Below, piece after piece: positions 34,295-43,035 of a DNA stretch of 64,000 nt. The notes beneath the pieces were generated by a model. The model saw only the letters and a program-made list of their open reading frames with translations, had not been told where the DNA came from and ran no database searches. The stretch's first letter is position 1. Each line of letters begins with the position of its first letter. The DNA is from an uncultured Oscillospiraceae bacterium (GTDB taxonomy: Bacteria > Bacillota > Clostridia > Oscillospirales > Oscillospiraceae). Where the stretch lies: the NCBI GenBank assembly GCA_947625045.1, contig CANQMW010000007.1, positions 49,472 to 113,471 of the forward strand, read 5' to 3'. Position numbers and translations under genes: made by a program.

Positions 34295-35159
34295 GCTTGT
34301 ACCTCCTGCGCGGATGAGTCGCACGATATACGATCAGAGCAATGGCTGCGAATACGACGCCGGTCACCAGGATGCCCAGACCCATCAGGATCCCCTTCAG
34401 ATACTGCTCACGCCATGTGGACGCCGTCTGCTTGGTCTGGACCGGTTCTTCCTGAATATCGGTTTCCTCGAAGGGGACGCGCTTTCCTCTCAGCAGGAGT
34501 CTGTGGGTATTGACTCCGAACGGTGTACAGGTGACCAGCGTCACATAGTCCTGCCCGGGAACGATCCCCAGGGCCGATGCGTCGTCCGGCTCGACGATGA
34601 GTTTCTGATCCACCTCATAGGCCAGCGTCCGATCCAGAATTGAGAGAAAGAACATATCGCCTATCTCCATCTGCTCCAGGTCGCTGAACATACGCTGTGT
34701 CGGGAGTCCGGAGTGTGCGGCAATGACAGCATGCGTTCCGCTGCCGCCTACCGGCAGGGACGTACCCGGGAGATGTCCCGCTCCCCGCTCCAGGTCATCA
34801 CCTGCCACACCATGGTAGATGGGCAGCGTGATGTCGATCGAGGGGATACGGACATATCCCATGATACCGTCATCATTGATATTCAGTTGGTCCTCATAGC
34901 CCAGCGGTTCAGCATTCATCCGGGAAAGAGCCTCGGGATCATCCGTGGAGATGACCTCGAGACTCCGGTTATACCCGTGGGCCGCCGCAAACATCTGCTC
35001 CAACCTGACGTTATCCATGCTGGAGACAGTGTCTGCATAGGCTGCCATCGCCGTCGACTGATGTTTCTCGACATATGCGTTGCTCAGCCAGGGATAGAGA
35101 GTTAGCCCCAGCGCCGTGACGAATATCACGACGCACAGGGCTATCTTCATTTTCCTCAT
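34278..35159 (-). CDS. Class C (pilin-polymerising) sortase
   Basis: 293 residues with N- and C-terminal membrane helices (5-27 and about 255-278), typical of pilus-specific sortases. Catalytic residues are His149 (VIAAHSG), Cys211 (TLVTCTPFG) and Arg220 (NTHRLLLRGKR). The TLVTCTPFGVNTHRLL block is the class C signature. Its start overlaps the backbone pilin stop (ATGA). Expected to join LPQTG pilins by isopeptide bonds at the membrane. Confidence 0.93.
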   Translation of the reverse strand: MRKMKIALCVVIFVTALGLTLYPWLSNAYVEKHQSTAMAAYADTVSSMDNVRLEQMFAAAHGYNRSLEVISTDDPEALSRMNAEPLGYEDQLNINDDGIMGYVRIPSIDITLPIYHGVAGDDLERGAGHLPGTSLPVGGSGTHAVIAAHSGLPTQRMFSDLEQMEIGDMFFLSILDRTLAYEVDQKLIVEPDDASALGIVPGQDYVTLVTCTPFGVNTHRLLLRGKRVPFEETDIQEEPVQTKQTASTWREQYLKGILMGLGILVTGVVFAAIALIVYRATHPRRRYKHEKRK

Positions 35160-37024
35160 CTACGCCCGGGCCGGCGGCGTGTCACAATAAAGAAGATGGC
35201 AGCCGCGCCGGCCATGAGTACGATCCCGATGGTCGTGTAGATCCATGTGCCGTTGCCGCCGGTCTGAGGAAGGTCGAAGCCCTTCGAGTTGGTGACCGTC
35301 AGCGTGATCAGCGCGTGGGCGGAGCTGCCGTCGGTCGCCATCTCTCCGGCTTCGCCATTGACAGTGCCGGATGCCGTGAGGGTCGCTTTGTTGCATGTGT
35401 CACACACGGAGCCCTCCGACGTAGAGATCACTACCTTGATGCTGTCACCAAGGAGACTGTACCCTTCGTCGGTCGCCGTCTCTTTGATCGCGTAGGCGTC
35501 ATCCTCCAGGCCTTTGATGACGATCTTCTTCTCCACGGGCGTGAATACGGTGGCTTCCTCCTCGTTTGCCGTGCGGCCGGTCACATAGTAGACGCCCTCC
35601 GTCTGGGACGCCTGCACATAGTAATCGTCCGTGTCGTTATGTACGGTCATCTTCACGTTTTCGTAGTTGCCGGCGCCATCGGAGAATTCCTTCGTGAGGT
35701 CGAGCCCGTACACATACACATGGCAGTCGTCCTGGAGCGTATCGTAATAATCGGCGTTGGTCCTACGCCAGGTGAGCGTCACGTCGTTGGGGTTGCCGCT
35801 GTCGCCATAGACCACACTGGAATCACCGTTGATGGTAGCCGTATAAGTGATCCGCATGGTACAGCCGGAGTAGCCCCTCTGGGTCCCACTGGTACCGTGG
35901 ACGGTGCTGCTGGTATTGATCTCAGTCAGACCGGGCTCCGTGACCGAGATGGTCATGGAACTGCCGCCGTCCGAGGACCCATAGTTGACCGCGAACTTCC
36001 CGTCCGCCTGGTTCCATGTGGCCACTTTCTCCGCGCATTTCGCATCCCGGAAGAACTCGACCACCACATCGTTCTGGGTATAGGTGAGTCCCTTGCTCAG
36101 ATTATCCGCAAAGGAATAGGCTGTGAGCTGGGAGGCCGCGCTGGTGATGGTGGGCAGCGTGGAGATGATCTGATACTGCATCACATCACCGTTCGAGCCG
36201 GTAGCAGTGTGGGCGTAGCCGTCCGTAATGCTCTCGGTGGATCCGGTATTCTTCCCTGTCGACTCACTGGCCTCCCGAACGGTCTTCTCCAGGGTCGGGC
36301 CGCCGGTATTGTTCTTCGGATAGAGCGTGATATCGTAAAGCCACCCGCTCCCGTCCGCCGCCGTCATGGGCACGGACACGAGGAAGGGATCCGTGGTACT
36401 CGTCACGTTCTGCGGCACCGCCGTCTCGACGACCAGATAAAGGCCAAGCTGCAGGTCTGTAGCAGATGTATGGCCGTACTGGTCCGTTTCCGGAAGAGCC
36501 GTCCCGCCCTGGGTATAGATGTAATTCTCCAGGGCGTTCTTGGTGTCGGTCGAGTTGGAGGAAAGGCTGCTCGCCAGCGCGTCGATCAGCTTGTCCGAAG
36601 TGAAGTAGTAGTTGTTCTCCACCTGGTGATGGGCGTCGCTGTAGGAGATGCCCAGCGCCGACAGCAGCTGCTCTGAGGCAGTGCCGGACGGCATGCTGTA
36701 CAGCACCATGGACGAGCCCACACCGCCGACGAAGCTGTTGAACGCGGTGATGTCCGCCACCTTGATGTAGGAGTATTTGACGCCCTTGATGGCGTAGCTT
36801 CCCAGTGCCGAAGAGACCGAGGAATCCTCGGCGCCAGTGGTCACATGAGAGCCGGCATCCCAGGCGCCGGCCGCGGCAGCGCTGGTGATATCATACTTGT
36901 AGAGGTTGAGACTGCCGGTTTTGGACGTGTCGATGGCCCCGCCGGCGGCCAGTGTCGGGACAGAGATGGCCAGCATCAGGGAAAGCATCATAAGGATGCA
37001 GAGGAATTTATTGAGCCGTTTCAT
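35156..37024 (-). CDS. LPQTG backbone pilin with isopeptide-type domains
   Basis: 622-residue major-pilin-like protein. It has a signal peptide (1-27), an N-terminal domain with LNLYKYDIT (pilin-motif-like Lys) and repeated immunoglobulin-like/Cna-B domains. An E-box-like YAIKETATDEGYSLL lies near 505-520. The sorting signal LPQTG (585-589) is followed by a hydrophobic helix and an RRRPGRR tail. Substrate of the two downstream sortases. Encoded 3 bp after the tip adhesin gene; the GC-rich, Gly/Ser/Thr-rich composition fits a surface protein. Confidence 0.9.
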   Translation of the reverse strand: MKRLNKFLCILMMLSLMLAISVPTLAAGGAIDTSKTGSLNLYKYDITSAAAAGAWDAGSHVTTGAEDSSVSSALGSYAIKGVKYSYIKVADITAFNSFVGGVGSSMVLYSMPSGTASEQLLSALGISYSDAHHQVENNYYFTSDKLIDALASSLSSNSTDTKNALENYIYTQGGTALPETDQYGHTSATDLQLGLYLVVETAVPQNVTSTTDPFLVSVPMTAADGSGWLYDITLYPKNNTGGPTLEKTVREASESTGKNTGSTESITDGYAHTATGSNGDVMQYQIISTLPTITSAASQLTAYSFADNLSKGLTYTQNDVVVEFFRDAKCAEKVATWNQADGKFAVNYGSSDGGSSMTISVTEPGLTEINTSSTVHGTSGTQRGYSGCTMRITYTATINGDSSVVYGDSGNPNDVTLTWRRTNADYYDTLQDDCHVYVYGLDLTKEFSDGAGNYENVKMTVHNDTDDYYVQASQTEGVYYVTGRTANEEEATVFTPVEKKIVIKGLEDDAYAIKETATDEGYSLLGDSIKVVISTSEGSVCDTCNKATLTASGTVNGEAGEMATDGSSAHALITLTVTNSKGFDLPQTGGNGTWIYTTIGIVLMAGAAAIFFIVTRRRPGRR

Positions 37025-37027
37025 ATA

Positions 37028-40000
37028 TTAGTGGTTCTCCTTTCGCATTTTCTTCGTGATAAAGTAAGCGCCCGCACACATCGTGAGTCCAAGAAGGACT
37101 GTACCGACAGCTGCGGGCCAGAGCATACCGTTGCCTCCGGTCTGCGGCAAAGTGGTAACACGGTTGTTGGTCACTGTGAAGGCGATGTCATACTCTGCTT
37201 CAGACTCACCCTGGGCCGGAAGCGTCCCGACATAGAGCGGGTCCTTCAGCAAACTGAGCCCCGCCGGCGCCTGTGTTTCGGTCAGCCTGTACTGAATCCG
37301 TCCATCGGCAAGCAATCCGTCAAAAAATGCGACGCCATCATCGCCGGTGATGAGCTGGCCGTTCTGAAGGCCCAGGCTGGTGCATCCACCTGCCACCGCC
37401 ATGTTGTCCTGGCGGAAGGACACCGGCATCCAGCCGGAGCCATCCACAGAGTATTCCAGCAGGTACCCGGCGCCGGACAGGTTCGTTCCCTGACTGTCCA
37501 TCTTATGGACGGTGATGGACCCAATCGCGGGATAGTCGTCCCGGGTGATCCTGATCTCCTGGCCGTCCAACTCGACCGCGAAGTCGAACGTGGTGTCGTC
37601 CAGCATATAGCCGCTGGGCGGCGTGATCTCCTGGGCGGTATAGACGCCGAAGGGCAGTTCTTCCACCGTGAATGTTCCGTCAGCACCAGTGGTGCCTTCG
37701 GTCACAGTTGCGCCGTCTTCATCAAAGACGCGGAACAGAGCACCTTCCAGAGGCGTCTTCGTGTTGGCGTCTTGCTTGGTTATGATCAGCTTGCCCTTGA
37801 TGACCTCCTCCGGTACTGTCAGCTCCGTCTCGTTGATGGCAAGCTGAGCGCTGCCCGGTGCAAGTCCGATGGGATAGGATGCGGAGTCCACCGTATAGCC
37901 CGGAGGCGCGGTGATCTCCTGGAGCGTCCAGCCCGTGCCGCAAGGGTAGTAATCGGTGGTGAACTGGCCGTGGGCGTCGGTGGTATAGGTATCGCGCAGC
38001 GTACCATCTTTGTAAACGCCATACTGGGCGCCTTCCAGGGTGATACGGGTACTGCGCCTGACGCCGGGCTCAGCGTCCACCTTTGTGACGGCAACACGCC
38101 ACTGCTTGGGGGTGTTTTTAAAGAAGACCGACACGGAGTCGTTTGCCCGGACTGTCACCGTCTGGGTAGCGTTGTCGGCCACATAGCCCTCCGGGACGAT
38201 CTCCGTCACGGTATACTCGCCAACCACGAGGCCAGGAACATTGATGGTACCGTCCGAGCCAGTGGTCACGTTCTGGTCAACGCCTTCACCCTGCACCCTG
38301 AACTGGATCCCACTGACGTTCCCATCATCCGACTCCTTTACGATCTTGATACCGCCCACACTGCGGGAGTTATGGAAGTTGACGGTCGTGAGAGCGCCTC
38401 CCTGGATAGTGACGGTCTGTGACGGGTTATCCGCGGTATAGCCAGCAGGGACTTGCTCCGTCACGGTATAAGTGCCCGGGGTCAAGCCTCCCACGTTGAG
38501 GACGCCTTTCGCGTCGGTGGGATAGGATTTGTTATAGCCCTCCCCCGTGATAGTCATCATGATACCGCTCACATAGCCGTCGTCCGAGGTCTTGATGATT
38601 TTGATATTACCTTTCGCGGGCGCGTTATGGAAGTTGACGGTCGTGGTTTCGTCGCCCTTGACGGTGACGGTCTGGGAGGTCTGGTCTGCGGTATAGCCGC
38701 TGGGGACGGTTTCGGTCACGGTGTACTGGCCGGGCGTGAGGCCAGTGACGGTGATAGTGCCGTCCGTACCACTGGTGACGGTTTGATTTACACTCCCGCC
38801 CTTGATAGTAAACTGGATACCGCTGATGTGCCCATCGTCCGAGGTCTTGACGATTTTCACGTTCCCGGTTTTTAAAGTGTTCTTAAACGTAACGGTAGCG
38901 GTCTGCCCATTCTTGACCGTGACGGTCTGCGAGGTTTTGTCTGCGGTGTAGCCGCTGGGGACGGTTTCGGTCACGGTATAACTGCCCGGAGTGAGGTCAG
39001 GGACTGATACGGTGCCACCCGAGCCAGTGGTGACGGTCTTGTTGACACCATTACCCGTGACCGTGAAAGTGATCCCAGACACCTTCCCGTCGCTGGAAGT
39101 TTTGATTATCTTTAAACCGCCTTTCTGGGGGGAGTTATGAAAATCGACTTCATACAACTCGCCCGGCATGAGCGTGAACCGCTGCGTGGTCTGATCTGCG
39201 GTGTACCCTGCCGGGACCTGCTCTGTCACTGTATAGGAACCAGGAGAGAGATTGGGAACGCTGATCGTACCGTCAGAGCCAGTGGTCACGGTCTTCGAAC
39301 CGTCCGGGCCGCTGATCGTGAATTTGATTCCTCTCACGACATTGTCGCTTGAGGTCTTGATGATCTCTACAGTGCCCTTTTCGAGGGAGTTGTGAAAAGT
39401 GACCACTTCCGAATCACCAGCCTCAAGCGTGACCTGCTGGGATTTAGGCGTGGCAACATATCCGTGGGGTGTCTGCTCCGTTATCATATAGGTGCCCGGC
39501 TTCACCTCGGTGACCACCTTGCCAGCGTTGTCAGTGTACACGGAGTAGAAGGCATTGCTCGCCTCTCCTCCGATACCGACGAGGGTAAATTCGATGTTGG
39601 CAATGTTACCGCCATCCGCGGTTTTCCTAATTTCTATGGTAGTCGTGGATGTCGTCGGTGGAGGCGTTGCCTCCGGCTCAGCGCTGACAGTGAACCACCC
39701 GGAAGTATTGCTCGCGGCCTCGATGCCGATGATCGTCTCCTGCAGATCGGTTCCGCCGTAGGCCGTGATGGTGGAACTGGCAGATACCGCATTCTTGCGG
39801 GACACATTCACCGTGGCGTTGTCTATGGCCGAAGCGGATGAGATAATCAATCGGTTCCCCACCACGTTGAAGCGAAGAGCACTGTTGGAACTGGAAATGA
39901 CGAAGTTGGACAGAACATTATTGGAGTCCGTCAAGGTAAGGATATACACGCCGCTCTGGGTACTCATCTGGTGGGATACAGGCGGGGAATTCAAGGAACT

Positions 40001-40906
40001 GGCAAAGCTGGGCAGCGTTCCATAGTTTTGCATGGTGCTGACGATCTGGTCGTAGACCGTCTTGACCTCGCTGTTCCAGCCGCCGCCGCATACAGAGTCA
40101 ATGACCTTGGTGTTGGTACAGGTATAGGGCGGATAGGTATTGCGGCAGCCTACAATGAACTCCCACATGACCATCTGCGTGGCGGTGTACTTGGAACCAT
40201 AGGACCCGCTCAGACTGTTGCTGTTGCCCTCCACACCGCACAGCAGGCTCATCTTGATGGCATCCCGCTTCTCGGTGGAATAGCTGTTCCAGAGAGAAGC
40301 CGCGCTGGTGGAAACGACAGAGCCGCCCACCAGGTACTTGCCGGGCTCCAGGCAGTAGGCAGGGGACCCGTTTGCATAGAGGATATGCCGGGCGCTGCCG
40401 TTGCCGCCCACATAGCGGCCATCATAATAAAAAGAGCTGTAATACTTGATGACGCTGCCGGACGAATCGTAGCAGCCCTGCACGGAGATCGTGGCGCTGC
40501 CGCTGGCGGCGGAGTACACCTCGTCGATAGAGGGGTTGTTATCGCCCACGAACACGCCGTCGCCCCAGGGCTCTTCTATACCGGGGCCGTCCATACCGGG
40601 AGGTCCGATCTCCGGGGCCTCGGTAGGTGTGGGTGTCTCCACCGGCGCCGCTGTTGCTTCAGGCACAGGCGGGTTCGTGACCTCAGGCACAGGCGGGTTC
40701 GTGACCTCAGGCACAGGCGGGTTCGTTACGTCTACAGGCGGCAGCGTCTCGCCACCGCCGCCTTCAGCCGACTGCTCTGTCTCCTGCTGGACCTGCGTGG
40801 ATGCGTTCATGTCTGTGCCGGTCTCGGCTGCAAGCACGATGCTGCCGCCGATGCCGAACATGAGGACCAGCACCAAAAACAAAGAAAAGATGCGTTTTGC
40901 TTTCAC
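37028..40906 (-). CDS. Thioester-domain tip adhesin with tandem Cna-B repeats and LPQTG
   Basis: 1,292 residues from the GTG at 40906 (AGGAGGT upstream; frame opens at 40936). Order: signal peptide, Pro-rich spacer with three VPEVTNPP-type repeats, then a thioester domain with candidate Cys185 (AYCLEPGK) and Gln244 (TATQMVMWEF). About nine Cna-B/SpaA domains follow; five or six are near-identical ~83-residue units beginning (V/I)KI(I/V)KTSxDG and ending F(H/K)N. LPQTG (1253-1257) plus helix and KKMRKENH tail close the protein. Thioester domains bind host or cell-surface amines covalently, so this is probably the pilus tip. First of the pilus block. Confidence 0.92.
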   Translation of the reverse strand: MKAKRIFSLFLVLVLMFGIGGSIVLAAETGTDMNASTQVQQETEQSAEGGGGETLPPVDVTNPPVPEVTNPPVPEVTNPPVPEATAAPVETPTPTEAPEIGPPGMDGPGIEEPWGDGVFVGDNNPSIDEVYSAASGSATISVQGCYDSSGSVIKYYSSFYYDGRYVGGNGSARHILYANGSPAYCLEPGKYLVGGSVVSTSAASLWNSYSTEKRDAIKMSLLCGVEGNSNSLSGSYGSKYTATQMVMWEFIVGCRNTYPPYTCTNTKVIDSVCGGGWNSEVKTVYDQIVSTMQNYGTLPSFASSLNSPPVSHQMSTQSGVYILTLTDSNNVLSNFVISSSNSALRFNVVGNRLIISSASAIDNATVNVSRKNAVSASSTITAYGGTDLQETIIGIEAASNTSGWFTVSAEPEATPPPTTSTTTIEIRKTADGGNIANIEFTLVGIGGEASNAFYSVYTDNAGKVVTEVKPGTYMITEQTPHGYVATPKSQQVTLEAGDSEVVTFHNSLEKGTVEIIKTSSDNVVRGIKFTISGPDGSKTVTTGSDGTISVPNLSPGSYTVTEQVPAGYTADQTTQRFTLMPGELYEVDFHNSPQKGGLKIIKTSSDGKVSGITFTVTGNGVNKTVTTGSGGTVSVPDLTPGSYTVTETVPSGYTADKTSQTVTVKNGQTATVTFKNTLKTGNVKIVKTSDDGHISGIQFTIKGGSVNQTVTSGTDGTITVTGLTPGQYTVTETVPSGYTADQTSQTVTVKGDETTTVNFHNAPAKGNIKIIKTSDDGYVSGIMMTITGEGYNKSYPTDAKGVLNVGGLTPGTYTVTEQVPAGYTADNPSQTVTIQGGALTTVNFHNSRSVGGIKIVKESDDGNVSGIQFRVQGEGVDQNVTTGSDGTINVPGLVVGEYTVTEIVPEGYVADNATQTVTVRANDSVSVFFKNTPKQWRVAVTKVDAEPGVRRSTRITLEGAQYGVYKDGTLRDTYTTDAHGQFTTDYYPCGTGWTLQEITAPPGYTVDSASYPIGLAPGSAQLAINETELTVPEEVIKGKLIITKQDANTKTPLEGALFRVFDEDGATVTEGTTGADGTFTVEELPFGVYTAQEITPPSGYMLDDTTFDFAVELDGQEIRITRDDYPAIGSITVHKMDSQGTNLSGAGYLLEYSVDGSGWMPVSFRQDNMAVAGGCTSLGLQNGQLITGDDGVAFFDGLLADGRIQYRLTETQAPAGLSLLKDPLYVGTLPAQGESEAEYDIAFTVTNNRVTTLPQTGGNGMLWPAAVGTVLLGLTMCAGAYFITKKMRKENH
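38200..39410 (-). repeat. Tandem ~245-bp repeats encoding Cna-B domains
   Basis: Five to six consecutive units of about 240-250 bp within the tip adhesin share long identical blocks (for example the GYTADQTSQTVTVK and PGSYTVTE codons). The copy number is prone to recombination. Confidence 0.8.
40661..40732 (-). repeat. 24-bp tandem repeats in the adhesin spacer
   Basis: Three copies (40661-40684, 40685-40708, 40709-40732), the first two identical. They encode the VPEVTNPP stalk between the signal peptide and the thioester domain. Confidence 0.85.
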
Positions 40907-40997
40907 TGGAATACCTCCTATTGTTGAGTAGATCACTTTTCAAACTGCCCGGGCTTGTCCATATGCGCGGACAGTTGAAGACACTTTGGGACAGATG

Positions 40998-41684
40998 CTA
41001 TCCCACGGAATAAAACGACAGGTCGTATGACCTGCAGAAATACGTATCGTTGTTCAGATCGTAGTCATGGTATGTGAGTGCGATCTCACTGCCCTGCGGG
41101 AAAAGCGCCTGAAAGACGACGCTGGAGTCATTCATGACCCGCTCGCCCCTCAGCAGCCGCAGCGCCACCCGGACATATCGTTCGGGTGGGATGTATTCCT
41201 CCCAGCCGGTCAGCCATATGGGCTCATACTGTATGGGGTCAGTCTGATACAGCACCTCGCGGATCGTGTCGGGAAACTCAGGGGACGCCACTCTGTTTAG
41301 GACGACCTCGCCGATGGCGATGAGCCCCCAGTCCTCCCAGTGAGGCCCGCTTTCCCAGGCGATGATCTTGGCCAGAAGGAAAAGGTCCTCATATCGAATA
41401 TCGCCGCCCAGAGCGTTCTGGGCGGCGATGCCGGTATTCTCATCTCCTTCGGTAGCTGCCTGGACCATGACTTCCATCCAGTCGGTCTGTACGGGGGTCG
41501 TCTGCGGCATCTCTGCCGGAGGCACTTCCTGCGCTGTGCTCACTCCGGTATGGAACGACGCGGAACATAAGATCGCCAGGACTATGCCCAATACGACTGG
41601 TATCTTCAGTAGCTTTTTGATCTTCCTTCCCCCTCTCGATGCGAATGTGCTCTCCGAACGCGGAGATGCCCATATTTCAATCAT
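40998..41684 (-). CDS. SleB-like cell-wall hydrolase (Hydrolase_2)
   Basis: About 228 residues. A membrane anchor near the N-terminus (KIPVVLGIVLAILCSASF) is followed by a linker and a catalytic domain matching the SleB/Hydrolase_2 pattern. That pattern includes DLFLLAKIIAWESG (catalytic Glu), AIGEVVLNRVASPEFPDTIREVLYQ and YEPIW. The start at 41684 has GGTAGGAGA upstream; an ATG at 41720 overlapping the S1-gene stop is possible. Peptidoglycan hydrolysis probably opens the wall for the transfer apparatus or the pilus. Confidence 0.8.
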   Translation of the reverse strand: MIEIWASPRSESTFASRGGRKIKKLLKIPVVLGIVLAILCSASFHTGVSTAQEVPPAEMPQTTPVQTDWMEVMVQAATEGDENTGIAAQNALGGDIRYEDLFLLAKIIAWESGPHWEDWGLIAIGEVVLNRVASPEFPDTIREVLYQTDPIQYEPIWLTGWEEYIPPERYVRVALRLLRGERVMNDSSVVFQALFPQGSEIALTYHDYDLNNDTYFCRSYDLSFYSVG

Positions 41685-41719
41685 CCATCTTCTCCTACCC
41701 CCTTTGACCGGATAGGTCA

Positions 41720-43015
41720 TCAACGCGCTGCCGCGATATGGGTGATAGCGCCCCAGATCCGGTTGGAGTCGAAGTTGATTCCCAGAATGCGAACCGTCAC
41801 CCTAGCGCCCCGGGGCGGCCGGCCACGCTTGGGATAGCTGCACAGGCAGTCGATGCCGCCGTCCAGCGCCACGAAGACGCCGGTGGTGTCCACCATACTG
41901 ACCGTACCAACATAGCAGTCGCCGATCGAGTACCGGCGAAGCGCTTTCTCGTAGGGGTTCTCCCCCGCCTGCTTGACCGAAGCGGTGACGCGGATGTTGT
42001 CCCTGTCGCTGCGGTCAATATCCAGGATCTTCACCAGGATCCGCTGGCCAGGCCTATACTGGCTGGCGGCGTCCAGCATCCTCTGGTAGCTCAGCTCCCT
42101 GAGGGGGATGTATGTCTCCAGACCACACAGGTCGATGAAGATGCCTGCCCGGATGACGGACACGACCCGGGCCTCAGCGCACACACCGGAGTACAGCAGG
42201 TTGTTCCCGTCCCGGTCCGTGCCGAAATAATACTGACGCCGCTTGCTCCGCATCGCCTCCAGCCGGCTGGCCACAGCGATGCCGGCCTGCACGTCGATGC
42301 CCTTGACGATATAGTCCACCTCAGCGCCCAGTCGTTTGGTGATGAGGTAGTGCATGATCTCAGACAGGCTCCGGCCGCGAAGGTCATCCGGCGGCAGCAC
42401 TGCTTCCTCCGCAGGGATGATCACCTTGAAATTGCCGTGATAGATGACTGCGAGAGAATTGGGCGGATTGTCCGTCGTGTTCTCCACGCCCTGGATGGTA
42501 CCGGTCAGGATGCGGCCGGATTTCTGGGACTCCAACAGGTCGATGAGGTCATTCCTGGCCTTGTCTTCCTCGGTCTCCACAGACCGGCTCTCGTCGATGG
42601 ACACGATGTTCAGGTTGGACCTGGTCCTCCGCCGCCGGGGCTCTGAAGGCGCCAGTTCAGCTGCCTCACCCTCAGACTGAGTCTCAGCTGCGGCTACTCT
42701 GCTGCGCCGGCGCCGGGGTCTGGGCGCTTCCTCCGTATTTTCCGTGTCAGTTTGGGGAATCGTGCCAGGTACCTCTGCATTCTGAAGCGCTTCAGAAGCA
42801 TTTTCGGCCGTTTCAGAGTCGGTTTGGTGAGTATCCTGCAGGATATCCTGCGTGCCAGGCTCTTCAGGGCCATTTTCAGAGTCAGTATGGGGAACGGCGG
42901 TATCCGGCTGGTCTTGGATTGGGAATTCCCGGTCTTCTTCAGATTCGGGCTGTTTTTCCAAGTCAGTCTGGACGACCGTCTGTTCTTCAGTGGTTGTCTT
43001 TTTCCTTGCGGGCAT
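41720..43015 (-). CDS. S1 RNA-binding-domain protein of the transfer operon
   Basis: 431 residues. The first ~135 are disordered and acidic with QTD-type repeats (PHTDSENGPEEP, HQTDSETAEN, PQTDTENTEEA) and an RRRRSR patch. The rest has an N-terminal alpha/beta region (GRILTGTIQGVENT) and two OB-like S1 modules (CAEARVVSVIRAGIFIDLCG and CYVGTVSMVDTTGVFVALDGG). S1-domain proteins of this type recur in clostridial conjugative elements next to VirD4. The role is unknown, perhaps binding nucleic acid during transfer. AGGAGG precedes the ATG. Confidence 0.78.
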   Translation of the reverse strand: MPARKKTTTEEQTVVQTDLEKQPESEEDREFPIQDQPDTAVPHTDSENGPEEPGTQDILQDTHQTDSETAENASEALQNAEVPGTIPQTDTENTEEAPRPRRRRSRVAAAETQSEGEAAELAPSEPRRRRTRSNLNIVSIDESRSVETEEDKARNDLIDLLESQKSGRILTGTIQGVENTTDNPPNSLAVIYHGNFKVIIPAEEAVLPPDDLRGRSLSEIMHYLITKRLGAEVDYIVKGIDVQAGIAVASRLEAMRSKRRQYYFGTDRDGNNLLYSGVCAEARVVSVIRAGIFIDLCGLETYIPLRELSYQRMLDAASQYRPGQRILVKILDIDRSDRDNIRVTASVKQAGENPYEKALRRYSIGDCYVGTVSMVDTTGVFVALDGGIDCLCSYPKRGRPPRGARVTVRILGINFDSNRIWGAITHIAAAR

Positions 43016-43035
43016 AATCTTTCCTCCTATTCATA

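Noticed and set aside
35315..38422. Long plus-strand open frames (453 and 525 codons) opposite the pilin genes
   Set aside because: They are antisense to well-supported LPQTG pilin genes, have no ribosome binding sites, and arise from GC-rich codon bias and repeats.
38200..40732. Tandem repeats considered as a CRISPR array
   Set aside because: Units are in-frame coding repeats of Cna-B domains or a Pro-rich stalk, with no unique spacers and no cas genes.
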